Shown: in pieces, positions 1 through 53,189 of the stretch
Position numbering within the stretch: position 1 is the stretch's first letter
Layout: every line of letters starts with the position of its first letter
Source: Phoronis australis
Lineage: Eukaryota; Phoronida; Phoronidae
Length of the DNA stretch: 64,000 nt
Reading direction: 5' to 3'
Assembly: GCA_002633005.1 (NCBI GenBank)
Contig: NMRA01000016.1
Coordinates: 397,251 to 461,250 of the forward strand
Made by a program: the position numbers and the translations under genes
Notes under the pieces: generated by a model
Told to the model about the DNA's origin: nothing
Database searches by the model: none
The model's input: the letters and a program-made list of their open reading frames with translations, nothing else

Positions 1-696
1 CGACAACTTGCCATGCGCAAACAGTAGTCTTGGGAAATTCCTAAGCTTGTGTTTGCTACTACGAAATTCCTGATTTTGCGCATCGTCTAAATAACAGGGT
101 GCCTACATTTTCCAGGCTTGCGAACAAGAACTGGAAAAAAATAGAGGTCCAAACAGAAGTCTAACCAACGAGTAAGTCACCAAATAGCTGAACTTTCATG
201 GCAAGGACCACAATTGATCACCTAAAAACCCCGCAATACATTGAACTGCACAATGCCTGACCGTGGTCAACTTGCATTTCAATAGCAACCCACGCCAAAT
301 GATTGAATTTCGCAAGCTATTATTTAACTTGCGAGATCCATGCGACGGCGTAAGCGCGTTGCATGGTTATCGCCTATGGGACGCTACCATTGTTTTCCTT
401 TGTTGCATCTTTGTTGAATATAACAATACATGTGGCACGGATATCGTACCTTAGGCGCCCACGAGACAGTTACTGATATATGCTTACCATTATGTTTACT
501 ACCAGACAGAAAAACAAAGTGAACAATACATATGCCTTTCGAAGGATATCTATATAAGGAGCTTACGCCCTAGTTTCCCGTGGGCAGTGCCAAACAGTGC
601 ATTGCGTTTTCCTCTGATCGCAGACACCTTTCTTGATGAACCAAAAATGACGTCATAGACAAGCTCATCAATACCACTACTACAAAACGAGACTTT

Positions 697-741
697 GAGA
701 ACCAGGAAATCAATGTTATTCAGTGAATGAAACTGGTTCTC
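697..741. repeat. Short foldback repeat, GAGAACCAG family
   Basis: The left arm GAGAACCAG and the right arm CTGGTTCTC are perfect reverse complements, separated by a loop containing TTATTCAGTGAA. The same layout recurs at 969-1025, 6742-6787 and 9730-9775, so this is a dispersed short hairpin and not a chance palindrome. Confidence 0.6.
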
Positions 742-968
742 TGAATCGGTGGCCACTATATTCGAACAATGTCTTCGTCATCATTAGGGGTGCCAAACCA
801 AGGTGAGACCCACGAGACCCTAAGATGAAGTAAAGCATCCCAGTGGCAGATGGAGAGGGTGCTCGCCTGGTGGAGGTGTACTGCACGAAACACAAGGAGA
901 GTATCGCAGCAAGCAAATTCCAGCAATCCAGGACACTTTTTCTGGATGAGTCATGTACAAGTGCTGCA

Positions 969-1025
969 GGAAACCAGTTTCCACTGAATAACGGCAATGA
1001 GCGTTGTTCAGTGAAAACTGGTTCC
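969..1025. repeat. Short foldback repeat, second copy
   Basis: Arms GGAAACCAGTTT and AAACTGGTTCC pair, with CACTGAATAACGG and GTTCAGTGAA in the loop. This copy is longer in the middle than the one at 697 and carries the TTCAGTGAA core in both orientations. Confidence 0.5.
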
Positions 1026-2264
1026 AAGCACACATTTTGAAGAGGGACCATCTATTCGACTTTTTAACCGAGATCCGAACCCAGCAGCAGACGCGCCTGT
1101 TCTGCCAAGGGGGGATTGTGGCATCGAATGATTTCCCTGTGTTGTGCTAGAAAAGTCTCCCAAAATCACTTGCTAACAGGCAATCGCTTGTTGGATGATT
1201 GGTCTAGACACTAGACAATGGTTCAAGGGGGTTGCTGGTTCCTGCTGACCCAAGAAAAAGTAGATGACTGACAGTTGACTACATGAGCAAATGAGTGATG
1301 TGTTTGATGCAATTTAAAATCACAATTCTGATATAAAGTAGAATTGAATGATGCCATAAACTTTCGACACCTTTGTTTCGCGGAAATAAATACAATGCGC
1401 TTATAGGCCTACTTCAAATGCTCAACGACAACAGGGTTGAACACTATTTGTGGTGGGTCAGCTGCTCGTGTCATTTCAGACATGGCATAAAAAAACAAAA
1501 TACAAATTATTTCGATTAGATAATCCCTCAAAAGCGCATGGGATTGGTTCGAAATTAAAGGTTGTTAGCATCACAACCATCGTTAAACTTTCAAATGTCT
1601 TAGTTTTGGGGTCAACCCAAATTCTTACCATCCACGCTGCACCAACTCCGCAACAGTGTCAGCCATATCGAATGAAATAACCCATGTGCTGAAAACAAAC
1701 TTCCTATTGGCTAAGAAAAATATTTTCACCCAAATGGGTTTTTTATTTCTGCAACATTGCATTGAAACGTCTTTTTGTTTTACGACCATTGTGACTATAA
1801 GTGGACAAATAAAGTATAAAAATACATTTAGATGAATAATGATGATACTGATATCTGACAATAAATAAATTACGAATAGTAAAATAACCTTTTTTGATTA
1901 GTTATTATTGACCCACTTCCAGACGAGTGCGATTTGTAAACGATGTTGTGATTGGTTGGCGAAAACATTCACAGGTCTTTGGCGATGGATTCACAGTTGG
2001 GTGTGCTTTTTAAGAATACAAATTTCAAGACTTTTTCTCTCCTTAGCATGTTCTTGCAATTGGATTAATTATTAACTCGACTTTTGAAAAGAAGAAAATC
2101 ACGACGTTAATCTTCTGTTTGACTTGTTAGCCTCATACAAAGAGTTAGGACGTCAGCTACTTCCCCGTTGATTTGTTGACTTGACGAAAAAGGCGGAGTT
2201 CGTAAGCAGGGACAAGATCTCGCAAACTGTGCCGACCGTTGTTGCGGTTAATTTCTGGTCGTCC

Positions 2265-2279
2265 ATGGGAGTTCAGTAG
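2265..2279 (+). promoter_or_regulatory. Upstream ORF (4 codons) in the formin 5' leader
   Basis: ATG GGA GTT CAG TAG starts at 2265 and stops nine bases before the main start codon at 2289. The upstream ATG has G at +4 and lies in good context (tccATGG). If the mRNA begins upstream of 2265, this minimal uORF would lower initiation at the main ATG or require reinitiation. The start of transcription is not known, so its presence in the mRNA is inferred. Confidence 0.4.
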
Positions 2280-2288
2280 GTGACTAAA

Positions 2289-41934
<39,646 letters not shown>

Positions 41935-42801
41935 CATTTGGAGGTGACATGTAGAAGTCAGTAACCATCCAGGAAAGAGATGCTGTGATGTTAGTCTTTC
42001 TGTTGATCTTGCTGAAAATTACTTCCATGAATATTGTCAGCAAGGAGTATTGCATTAGTGTTTGTGGATTTGAATGTAAATTGTGATCAGGGTTCGTGGA
42101 GATTTCGTCGTGTAGTTTGGACTGTTTGAACAGTGTTTGGTTGGCTGAGGTTGCATTCTTTTAAATAACCATGAGACTAGTAGGGTAAGATATTCCTTTG
42201 TTGGTGCTTAGAGGGATATTCCAGCTTATGCCTTTGTTTTAAAATATGTAACACTCTCTGTGTTGATGTTGACAGATTTGCTGTTGAGTTGACTTCTCCT
42301 TCTGTTGACAGGGGGCACTGCTGTCCTGTCTGTTTTATACATTAAGTTTGTAGAGAACTAGTTGAGGTTTTGTATAAGTTGCAAGTGCTGTAAATAATTG
42401 GCTGTAAGCTTTTTCAATTGAGCTTGAATTGTACATAGCGTTAAGAGGGCGTTTCTCACTTATAAAGGGGAAAGGTTGCTGATATATTTTTTGAGTGATG
42501 ATGTGGATAACTTATATCAAGTTGTTATCTTTTGGTGGGTGTGTTGAGATAACTTATATCAAGTTGTTATCCTTTGGTGGGTGTGTTGAGATGCAGCTGC
42601 GTAAATGTGGTTGAGTTTTTTGTCACAGCGTGACGATTTGAATTGTGTGTTTTCTGGAAAATCGTTTGATGAAATATCATCAACTTAGTTCTGAGGCCTG
42701 TTTCATGAAGTGACTTAAGGATTTCATCAGAAATCTTGTCTTTGCTATTGCTGAATATCTTTTCCCATGTAATTGTTAGAACATCACGGTTTAGCTATAA
42801 T
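41935..42801 (+). other. Probable 3' UTR and flank of the formin gene
   Basis: No open frame of note. No perfect AATAAA is seen in the first kilobase after the stop, so the cleavage site is unknown. It contains the tandem hairpin repeat at 42506-42589. Confidence 0.5.
42506..42589 (+). repeat. Tandem 42-base repeat with hairpin potential in 3' UTR
   Basis: Two head-to-tail copies of a 42-base unit (one substitution) starting GATAACTTATATCAAGTTG and ending TGGTGGGTGTGTTGA. In each, AACTT and AAGTT can pair around an ATATC loop, extended by GAT/GTTATC with a bulge. Confidence 0.75.
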
Positions 42802-43033
42802 CTGGGCTTGGAATTATGCTCTTTAAAGATGATTTCCTCTTTTTTGGGTTTCGATTTCCTCTCATTTCATTTCCTGTTTCCTCGTTTTTTGTACCTTTTT
42901 ATCATTATTTCGTCTTTATCCATGCAAAAAGGTTTACTTCAGTTCAATTTTACAGAAACTATTTCTCTCCCACTAGCCTATGTATATGTGGAACAGTCAC
43001 ACAATTTTTTGTCAGTGGTCATTTCAAGCCCTG
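42802..43033. mobile_element. MITE family GGGCTTGGAAT, copy C
   Basis: Begins CTGGGCTTGGAAT and ends TTTCAAGCCCTG, flanked by the direct repeat TATAAT (42796-42801 and 43034-43039). Interior matches copies A and D (TTTCCTC-rich left half, AGCCTATGTATATGTGGA). Confidence 0.75.
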
Positions 43034-43039
43034 TATAAT

Positions 43040-44307
43040 TAATGCAAAATTTTCCAATAAGCTAGCAATTTTGGGTAATGTCAAACCACATTACGACACC
43101 TCAAATAACCTTCTGAAAGCATATGTTGTAAATTAAGTTCACTTGGGATTTGTGGAATGGAGTACTTTACAGTTATGTGACACTTTATCAACATGTTTGT
43201 GAATTTAGTCATATATCTAAAAAATTGTAGAATTGAACTCGGTAAAAGTATAATTATATTCTCTGAAAATGATGTCGAATTTGATTTTTGACTTTTTAAT
43301 AATTTTTCGTTGGGTGTCTTTTTGGTAAAATTTATCAAAAGAGGTACATTAACAGCAAAATAACGATATCAACAACATAATCAAATTTCGACACTGTTAC
43401 AGTTTTCCAAAGTGTTTCATTTTCTGTTTCTGCAACTTTCGATTGTTTTTCATGAAAATCATAGAAGTCATATTTTTGATAGCCAATCTTCTTCATGAAA
43501 AATGTCATGTGACTAATGTGGTTTTAGGCTCCTCACAACCATTTCCAAAAAATGATTAAATCTCGCTTGAGCAAAAATTTTGTCTCTGAGAATGTGCACG
43601 TATCTTTTAGTTACTGACTTAGATAATTTCTATAAATTGCTTCTAGACTGTGATGCACTCATAATTGCTTGGTTAAACCTTTTTTTAACAATAGAAACGG
43701 AAAGTGCGACATCATCTTACTGGGGAAGTCTAGGAGATTCCGCCATCTTGGTTCTAACTCTTGGGAAATTATATTAGGTTAAAAAAGTTCTAACTGGAAA
43801 ATAACTAGATAAACTCTGTTTTAGAACACAGGTGTTCGATATGCTAGTCTGTATGGGTCATAGATCAATGCTATATTGGTAGTCACCAATTTGGAGTAGA
43901 TGATGTATGTCATATTCACTTTCTGGTCCTATTGTGAAGTGGGAAGGGAACATAAGACCGATATTTTTGTTGAGAACTTTCCTTAAGCAAATAGAATTTT
44001 CCTTTTCCATCCATTATCTCGTCTCCTAAACTGCAGAATCTTTGTAAAATAGCCAGCAGGTGGCGCTTATAGTCTGAGATTGGTGACACATTTGACGTTG
44101 TACAATGAATTTTATATCAACAGGCGATTAAACCTGCACTTGCTGTCAAAACCAAATTTTTGTTTAGTCTACTTATGGGTCCAACTTTTTCCTTATTCAG
44201 ATTAGTAATGTTTCCTAGGCTTGAGAGAAGTGACCTGTCATTATTACTTTAGGCCAGGATCATTAAATTACTTGTGTCACCATGGGTTAGTTTCAGTCAC
44301 TAAGCAG
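43040..44307. other. Gap between two MITE copies, no gene seen
   Basis: No coding exon or RNA recognised; AT-rich and CpG-poor. Confidence 0.5.
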
Positions 44308-44560
44308 CTGGGGCTTGGAATTTTCCTCTTTTAAGAGGATTTCCTCTTTTTGGTTTCGATTTCCTCTGATTTGATTTCCAGTTTCCTCTTTTTTTCATCT
44401 CTTTTATCATTGTTCTGACTTTAGTCATGTAAAAACGTCTATTTCTTTTAAATTTTAGAGACCAAAGAGATATTTATATGGCACAAGCCTATTTATTTAT
44501 GGAAGATACCTCATCTAGGAAAGTTTCCTCTTTTTTGTCATTGGTCATTCCAAGCCCTGG
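44308..44560. mobile_element. MITE family GGGCTTGGAAT, copy D
   Basis: Begins CTGGGGCTTGGAATTTTCC and ends GGTCATTCCAAGCCCTGG, the longest pair of terminal repeats among the copies here. Flanks CTAAGCAG and CTGAGGCAG are similar but not identical, so the target duplication has decayed. Confidence 0.75.
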
Positions 44561-44859
44561 CTGAGGCAGTATGACTACCAGGGGAATTTGAGATAATTTA
44601 TTGTAGCAAATTTCAGTTCATGCTAAGGACAAGGACAGGTTGACTCGTACCTGAAGAGTTTTTATCTCCAGAATTTGGTTTATGGTGACTTAGAACTTTA
44701 GAAATGCTATCCTCCAAACTGATTGTTCTGTGACTGCTGAAAAGTTTAAAATCTCTCTAGACGCTCTCTAACTGGTGATGAGTGTTTTGTATTGCTATTT
44801 TTCTACGCTATCGTTGCTTGTATTATTTCACTATTAATTGCAGTATGTATTATTAAAGG

Positions 44860-44994
44860 CGTGCGTTCAGTAACGGTAGGACCTACGCTGGGACTTAGCT
44901 AAAATCTAGCCAGTCACGTGATCTCGTTTAAAATGCACGGCAATATCTCGCGTAATCTCGCTTTTTAGCGAGGTCCTTGCGTTACTGAACGCGG
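44860..44994. mobile_element. Possible small MITE with GCGTTCAGTAACG ends
   Basis: GCGTTCAGTAACGGTAGGACC on the left and GGTCCTTGCGTTACTGAACGC on the right are imperfect inverted repeats of about 22 bases bounding about 135 bases. An internal palindrome TCGCTTTTTAGCGA lies near the right end. No clear target duplication. Confidence 0.5.
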
Positions 44995-47900
44995 GGAGGC
45001 GGATTTTTTCAGGCTAATCAGTTCACCTGTTTTGTACGTAGAAAGGGTGAGAGAACTCAGTCGAATCGTGTACATTCGCAGCTTGTTGGGGCTTCATTAA
45101 TGCTTCTGATGTCCTTTTGTCAGTGGTGTCTGTGACACTCGGCTACTATTGCCATCTTTGAAATATAAAATTAATAAAAAAGATGAAAACCCGAATGTTC
45201 CAAGCGTTGCGCTCTTCGTCAGAGGTAATGGGGAAGTAACCAATGGACACGGAGGGGAAATTGGGTTTAATTTGAACAATAGGCACCATGGAGTTGCGGG
45301 AAGCGTGGCAAAGAAAATACGAGGATGGAAGGCACTGAACTAGGATATCCTACGTTCACACGGAGACAAAGGCATGCCACCGAACAATACCGGAAGCCCT
45401 GATAAAGCAATCGAAGGCAATACTAAGACGATTTAACAAACTTAGGTTAAAATAACTAGGTCAAAATATTTAGCTAAAACCTGGCGAAATATACCTAATG
45501 AGTTTCCACTGATTTTACCAAGTTTATGTGGTTAAAAATGAAATCGTATTGAGCCTTCTATTCTCACAAAATCAACATTAGGAATGTTCCTTAGGCTTCG
45601 ATCCGTCCGTTATTAACCAGAACACTGAAAGCATCAGTTTGGAAAACGTTCAGAGTTTGACTGGAGTTGGCCTACACTAAAATCGCGAATTCGAAAATGG
45701 TGCAAGTACGCATTGTCTGTTACCTGAATTGGCACTGGAAATGGAGTCCTAGCTGTCACCGTAAGGAATACGAGACCGATTTTAAGAAAGGAAAGACCTA
45801 CGTTTTTGTAGCCAGCTTTTAATTAATTCCAGTTTGCAAACATTGTTTTGTAAATTTTCATGTGTAAGAACAGTTGTTCGCTTATTGAGGGTTCTTCCAT
45901 TTCTGGCATTGCCTCCGTCAAGGAAGTCTTGCCGGCGAATGAAGTCGTCTTAGCTTCTATTTGTGTGAGCCACTGCCAGTGAATAATCCGCTCTTAAACA
46001 GTTTTGGATGAGTTTCGTGTTATAATTTTCAAGCCCGAAGTGTACGTAAAGACTCCATATCTTTGCACTGCTGCATTATAGTGTCAGTACAGTCGACATT
46101 CGTAACAACTACCACGCGATAGACGCACCAGAGTGAGTGCCCAACATTGAAAGTGAAAAACAACTCGGCATAACGATGATGCCGGCCATGTAGGCGTATG
46201 AATGAATCAGCCTTTCTGACCGAGTGCCAGATTTTGGTTGTTTTTACCGCTGGCTGTGAGAAGTTTTTTTTTTTCGCAAACCCTGTTTACACGACACTGC
46301 ACTGAGACGAGTGCTGGATTTTCCAAATACAGTGTTCCGTTGCTAGAGTCAGTATATAAACGCGCGACTTGTCCGAAATAACTTGACACCGCTGACGCAA
46401 TTTTGTCCCCGATTTTGTTTTGCTTTAGAAGGCATTGCAAAACCTTTTCGATTACGTTGTTCTGGGCGTAAGTCATTGGAGCTCTGTAAATGAAGTAGCA
46501 TTTGTGTCCAGTTCAGGGAAATGTAAACGAGATATGGTGAAGAAGTAAAGCACCCTGATCTATAGTCGTGTTCTCACTGCGAATTACCCTTAGAATAACT
46601 TGGCCGAGTGTCCACACTGTACACGCTTTACAGCGCATGCGTGCACACAGCCTAAAAAATTGGGGGCTCGAATTTTTGAGAATGTGGACATTTTACTAAG
46701 ATTCACGGGGTACGTTCAGAGCTATGAATTGTGCATTCGCCGAATTCTTTATAGTGGATTTTTGACTCGTTTTCTACTTTTTTCAGAGTTTTTATTTCTC
46801 TGAGGGGGACCTTTTTCCCCACTTCGGTCGAGCCTCGTGTTCCCCCGGGTGCTCGCATGCAGCGTGCGACAAATATAACGCAAAGATGATTAGACACCAG
46901 CACAGCTGGTCATTACTTCCGCCTTGTCTGAAGGTTTGCGTCCATACGACTTGGCATAGCCGGAACAAGTTGCCCCAGATCGATAAGGTGGGGGTAAGTT
47001 GTCACACCTTTGTCAAGCTGTACCAAAGAGCATCCACTCTACTACTAAAACTAGCACCAAATCGTTCCAGGTAACTTGCTCTGGGGTAGGCTAACTCGTA
47101 ATAATGATTACTGATATTTTAGTTGTGTTTATGTGGCTAACCATGTCCTGTCGTGGTTTTTCCTCGAAAACTTCCCTGTACCCTTAAGGGGTCGTCCAGG
47201 GACACCTGTCGCCAATATGCGTAACGAGTGTAAAAGCTTATGTCGAAGCAGTAATCTATAACCCTGTTTCTGGTTTCGTTTCTGTCGATCACTGCAGTCG
47301 ATCGACCTTAAATTCTAGTGAATGAGAAATAACGAGTTTCTCTTAGCCAATGAATCTACTTGTTTACCAGCTGTTAGGGTGAGCGGCATTCGTCAGCTTT
47401 TTTGCCTGCAAACCTGAAATTATAATTACATGAGTAACGTTGAAACCGCGAATGCTTTCATGTCGTAAAACAGCCGCCAGGTATAGTGTTGTACTGAGCG
47501 AAATTTCCTTGCGCAAGGCACATGAAGACTAACTGATACTAGATCGTTTAGCTTCGCCCTTGAGGTGAGGCCAATGACTTCCTCCCACGGGCTTCCTTAA
47601 ACGAAATTTGAACATTTGAAATACCTGCAGGCATTCATTCTAAAAATAATAGAACTAATTAAGATTTTCTGAAGCCGGAAATTGTCTTGGAGACGCTGTA
47701 GGCCTACGTTGTTACATCCAATCGGTATCTCGAGTTTCATGCTTTCCGACCGCAGTGTTGTCTGATCTTCTTGAGAGCTGGGTATTCCGAGAGCATAAAA
47801 CATAACCCCTTAATCGTTTTTAATTGAGATCGAGTCACTGTGCGTCTGATTTTCTATTGTCATGATGTCGTATTGTTGAAATTTTAAAGCTGCTTTTCGC

Positions 47901-49414
47901 GCTGTTTAGCTGACAAAAACGAAAATCGATTTAGGCCTTACTCTGTCACATAACCGGCCTCACAGCATTCCTTCACCTGAAAGGATTCTATTTCCGTCAC
48001 CAAACAGAACCATCAGCTACTCAAGAAGACGCTTTACACTTTATTGGGATTGGCCAACTCTAAACTTGAGGATTCGAGCGTGGCGCACTAGCGCATTGCT
48101 TGAGGATTGAGTTATCGGGTGTTCAGCGTGGTAATGTTTTTAAACATCAAAGCCCTTCGGTTAATAATTCAACATTGACAGCTCAACAGGGGCGAAATGC
48201 GGCTTTAAACTATGACGTCATATTTCTACTGTGAACACACTTTTTTATATTTTCTGTTGAAAATTGTCTTCATTTATTTTGAAATACATTTAGTTTCTGT
48301 AAGATCATTAGCAACGACTACCAAAATAGCTCGCCATTTATTTTTCATCGTCAACCAAGTGCAGTATGCTCAGCCCTGACGAAACAACTCTTGTTTCTCA
48401 GGTTTCAAAGTTCACAAAAAATGAGTCACGTTTCCTTACAGACTGTCCAAGAAGGTCGAAATTGTTCATGGTTTAACGAAATGCCAGGTTTTTTGAAAAT
48501 CGCGCCCATTCTTTTGCCAGTAACGTACTTCATTTACAATGGTATACATTAGTTGTTCAAGGCAATTTGAGATTAGGTTAGATGTGTTCAGTTCTTGCAA
48601 ATGTAACCATGGAAACAAAATTAATTTAGAAAACACGTCACGAACGACTTCTCCATTGGTAGTTTAAGGATTTTCGAGTAAACTTTTCCGGACTGTTAAG
48701 TTATGCATGTGATTTACGCGCCCACTGTAAGATTTTTCCCTTCAATGAAACCCGTCAGTTTTTGCTTTATTTCCCTAACCTCGTATCTTAGCCTTATCGT
48801 AAATTTTTTGTTTAGACAAGAGTCATCGAGGACACGCATTAAACGATTGCAAATACGTTTACTCTGAACCGTTGCTAAATGGTCTAAAGACCACATTTTA
48901 CTGAGTTTTAGGAAATGCACAACAAGATCTTGTCAGGTAAGATTATATGGTTACTATGGCAACATGTCAATGGAGATTTGGCAGCCGTGTGGTTTGCTAC
49001 ACGAGTTGTTCAATTTACTACACATCTGTTTAGGAAGTGTACCCTGTTCATTCACAGATTCGCCTTATTGCCAGTTACACCTTCACTTTTTACAACTTAC
49101 CTGTTCCTTTTATAGATCACTTGTCTGCTTTGCAAAGCTGACAGACTAGTCGCTTGCTTTGTACTAAACTGAGTTGTCCAATTCGTAAACCACTTATCTA
49201 TTATCGTACTAATAGCTTAACGTAAGTGAACGATGATATAACGAACATTAGTGTGCGTTTTCATTGCGGTACCATCGGGTTAGCTCTGGGAGTTCAATTC
49301 GAAAGCTGCTTGGCAAACGTGTGGAAAAAACACATTTTCCGACATATCGCTTTTAGGCTATAACAGTAATGCAAGAAACTGTTGACTAGGCAATAACTTT
49401 AAAGGTGATCACTA
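44995..49414. other. Intergenic stretch, no gene recognised
   Basis: Open frames here are all under 90 codons and resemble nothing I know. CpG is much more frequent than in the formin introns (seven in 47401-47520 against one in 39361-39480). Confidence 0.5.
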
Positions 49415-49570
49415 TATTATTGTAATTATTATTATTATTGTATTAATGGTTATTATAATCATCATCATTACTATTAGTACTGTTATTATTATCATCATCA
49501 TTATTATCATCATCATTATTATCAGTATTTATTATTGTTATTGTTATTTTTATTATTATTGTTATTATTT
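49415..49570. repeat. ATT/ATC trinucleotide microsatellite
   Basis: Interrupted runs of TTATTA and ATCATC over about 155 bases. The open frame across it (Ile/Tyr-rich) is a product of the repeat. Confidence 0.9.
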
Positions 49571-49620
49571 AATTGTTCGCCTTTCTCGTAATTTTTGTTT
49601 CTTAAAGGGACAAATCGGTG

Positions 49621-49690
49621 AGAGAAGTGGGTGGAATCGAACCCGCAACCCCGCGGTGGCAGCCTAACGCTCTGTTGGCAGAGGTGTATG
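49621..49690 (-). repeat. tRNA-like relic with good B box
   Basis: On the minus strand GGGTTCGATTCC is a near-perfect pol III B box and TGCCAACAGAGCGTTAGG an A-box-like segment; CTGCCAC between them resembles a Gly(GCC) anticodon loop. The acceptor stem does not pair, so it is a tRNA-derived SINE head or pseudogene. Confidence 0.4.
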
Positions 49691-52600
49691 TGTCAACCAT
49701 GTGAATTGCAAGCATTGACCTAGTGAAGACTTGAACTGCTGATTTGTTGGAAAATCGGTCAGTCGGAAAATGGTATGTCGGTCATTTGGTCAAATGGGTG
49801 GACCGATGGACACCCAGGTTGCAAACGGTTATAAGCAAATCACTGATTTTTGTTCCCTCCATCAGAATAACGCACAAATGCATCGATGTACAATAAGAGT
49901 GTGTGAGAATGAAACCTGATTGGTTTTCTCACAAGAAGTTGACAGACGATATCTCATTGTTTTTGTTACCCTGGCAACTAAAGAAAACTCATATAGAGTT
50001 AATGAGCACCACGTCTCCGCAGTCAGATGACTGTTGTGTGCAGTAACAGGTTCTCCCAAATATCATGAACAAAAAATAAATAACGTAAGATCGATGCAAC
50101 CGCGGAAGTTGTTTCTGTCTATTACAGTTTTCATGCTCTAAGACACTTGAGAATTGCTAAAACATGTTCAGTAACTTTGTGAACTCGTGGCGCAAACGAC
50201 ATGACTCTAACATTGTGCTGACCCGTCTTGACGGTCTTGATTATTTTCAGGAGCCTTTTATATTTTCCCTGGCATAGTTTCGTGCTCCACGTATTAGTAC
50301 AGAAATTTGTGTATTAATGAAATACGCTTAAAAATTTTTGAAATTGAAATCCTTTACAAATTAAAAAACGTCTGAATTTGCCAAACGCACGTGTAGCTTG
50401 CTTGCGTAGACGACTGCTGTGCGTCATTACAAAACATGTACCATAAAGACGTCACATCTGCCCACTGACTGCAGGGACATGTCCTCGAGACAGTTCGAGG
50501 CAGAGCGCTCAATACAGTATTTTTTTCAGGTCTGGTCGCATCGCGTGGCGAAAAACAATTAAGCACGGTTCATTTAGCAAACACCGTATTCACATAAGGA
50601 AATTCCTTGAACATTGACCTCAATGGGGACGAGGAATTATATTTCCAAATGCCCACTCTGGTAATCCAATTCAACCCACTTACATAAGGTGCACACGTCA
50701 GTGATGTTCAAATGTATTTAATTAAGAGCACTTTCGTCTATGATTGCAAAATAAATGGAAACCATGTGAGACTAAGAAATTCCCAATTACTCCTTCATTT
50801 TCTTAAAAAACTCTAAACGACTCGCAACACGTTCGCCAAATTAGACGAAACATCTTTGAGCGTAATACTTTTTCAACATGGCATCGAATTTATCAAAGAT
50901 TAGCAATGTTAGAGTTTTGAAACTTTAAATCGAGCAGAAATCAAATTTCTGGAGGCTAATCAAAACTCACTTTCAAACTCGATCACATACAGATAATTTC
51001 TGAAACAAAGCAAAATGCGAATAAGGTCAAAACTTGCGAAGTCGTTTGATATTCTACGCAAACAAAACGAAGAAACCAGAAAAGAAATGTAAATTGTATA
51101 CTTTTAATGTGCCACTTTTCTTTATTGTCGATATGCATTGTTGTGAAATTGAAGCCGCGGTCAATTTTTCATTGTAATTCGAAATGTAGTGCTTCCAAAA
51201 GGAATGCATAACTCAGTATCCAGCGTTGACCAGTGGTATGCAAAACACGTAGACAGTAAGCGCGTCTACTGGCCAACACATATTATACTATGATTGGGCA
51301 TCTGGTCAATTAACTGACCAGGCCAGTGACTCCCAGCTGTGAAACAAGACGCAAAAAAGCGGTGTCACCGGAGAATTTTTTTGAAGAAATATTTGTTTTT
51401 ACGGACAAACAGTGCATTGCTGGATGGGATAGATTTTGTGAAGTTAATGACCAGAGCTATATTTTTGCGATTTTGTTAAAAATCACCAATTGTCACCTTA
51501 GTCTGCCAGCTGAAATCAAAACCGGACGACGTTCTTGGTGAAAACAGAATTATACAGAAATAAGCAGTAGCGTGAAATGGAATCAATCAGCCCCGCAATA
51601 TAGCAGCCGAACACTCTGCCGTCGAGTTAAATCCAACACGTTAAATAGCAGAGTTCTTTTGACGGTATTTCACGTGAAGTCACCGGCCTTGATTCATCAA
51701 ATGTTTCACAACGGCAACAATTGGCGATTTGTAATGAAATCACAAAACACTACGGATTTTGTAGTTTGAAAGCTGTGGTCAAAGATAATATTTTCGCAAA
51801 GTTTACCCCATCCGATAATAATCTTTAAAATATTTTCCGGCCCTTAGGAGGATATTGTCCCTGTTAATGCATGGGATTTGGCTTAACGGTAGAGCGTTCC
51901 GATGCCTTCTGTAAAATTACTTTCTCACGATACAGGTACTCGGCGGCACTCGACTATATTTTTGACGTTGGTGTAGCTGAAGAATTAGGATACTCACTCA
52001 TTTAGAGAGTGGACTTGAAGAAAAATGACCCATTTGTCTGAGCTTCCATGAAGAAATCACCTTTCGTAAAGGTCAAATTGTTCCACAAACCTAACTTTCC
52101 CATAGGGATTCTCGGATAGCTAAATTGTTACCCGGTCCTAAAACAGCACAAAAAGAGATGCCACGCTTAAAAAAATGAATACATCATTTGCAGTCAAAGT
52201 TTCAAAAATATTGATACTATTAAAAGCTTTATGTGTGTTTGTAAAAATGAACCAATAGTACAATATCAAAATTCCAAATTTAATCTTTTTGTAGGGAATT
52301 TTGTAGGAAAAGTCACCCATTCGAAGGCAATTTTGTTACAAATGGAGCGCCATTTCTGGGAAAGTGGTCGTGAAAAAGAAAGTTCCCTTCTGAGTGTCAA
52401 ATCCCGGAAGAAGTCCCCACGGGTTACACAGCCGAGGAGTTTGATCACTTTGTTTTGAAGTGAATTGCACTCCGGTCAAAACATAACGACTATTTTTTAT
52501 GCATATGTCAAAACTCGTGCGTGCGCCAAGTATTTATGACCTGTGTTCAGGGCCGTTAAACTTGTGTAAGGTCGAGAACCGTGCTCTATAAGCCTTCAAT

Positions 52601-53189
52601 AGACGTGGTGCTATATGCGAGTACATTTCCGCCGTATTTTCTCAAGAGCACAGGACACTTTAGACGAGTGGGTCAACAGTTGTTCAGTAAGGGACGAGTT
52701 TGCTCAAAGTTAATGGTTCAAACAGGGCATTCTAAAATTAGCATAGTCAGTTTGCCTCATCCAAACTCTGTGTTGCAGATTGCAGTACTGAGAACTTTCT
52801 GCGTCCAGTACTCTGCGTCGAAAGTACGCGGGAAAGTTCAACATGTTTAAAGTTAGTCAATAACTATTTTCTATCATTTTCATTGGTTTTGGATTGCCTA
52901 AAATTGAAACTAGATAAGTTTAGTACGTGTTTTCACAGTCTTTTGTTTTTTTTCAACAAACACGTCTATTTTATAATTGACAAAATAAACTTCTGACCAA
53001 AGTAGGCCGGTCTTACGACCACGATCAATACATATTTCTCACAACGGCCAGAAGGAGGCGAAATGAAATATTGTTGACTTCGACGATCGATCGCCTTAGT
53101 CTGCACTCCGCGTTGTTATAAAAACCTTTAAATCTATTAGCCTGTCAGTTTCGTGACATCAGTGGCATTTTACTGAGTCACACTAATTT
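49691..53189. other. Intergenic stretch, no gene recognised
   Basis: No domain, exon pair or RNA gene recognised. Confidence 0.5.

Larger units (their letters stand above)
1..2288. other. Upstream region of the formin gene, no gene recognised
   Basis: I see no convincing coding exon here; open frames are short and unlike known families. Two copies of a short foldback sequence lie at 697-741 and 969-1025. CpG dinucleotides are fairly frequent, unlike the introns that follow. The last 100-150 bases must contain the 5' leader of the formin gene, but no TATA box or clear initiator fixes the transcription start. Confidence 0.6.

Noticed and set aside
46207-46476. 89-codon frame on the minus strand
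   Set aside because: No recognisable domain, splice context or composition bias; length is expected by chance.
51865-51925. tRNA-like A box GGCTTAACGGTAGAGCG
   Set aside because: No B box or acceptor stem follows at the right distance.
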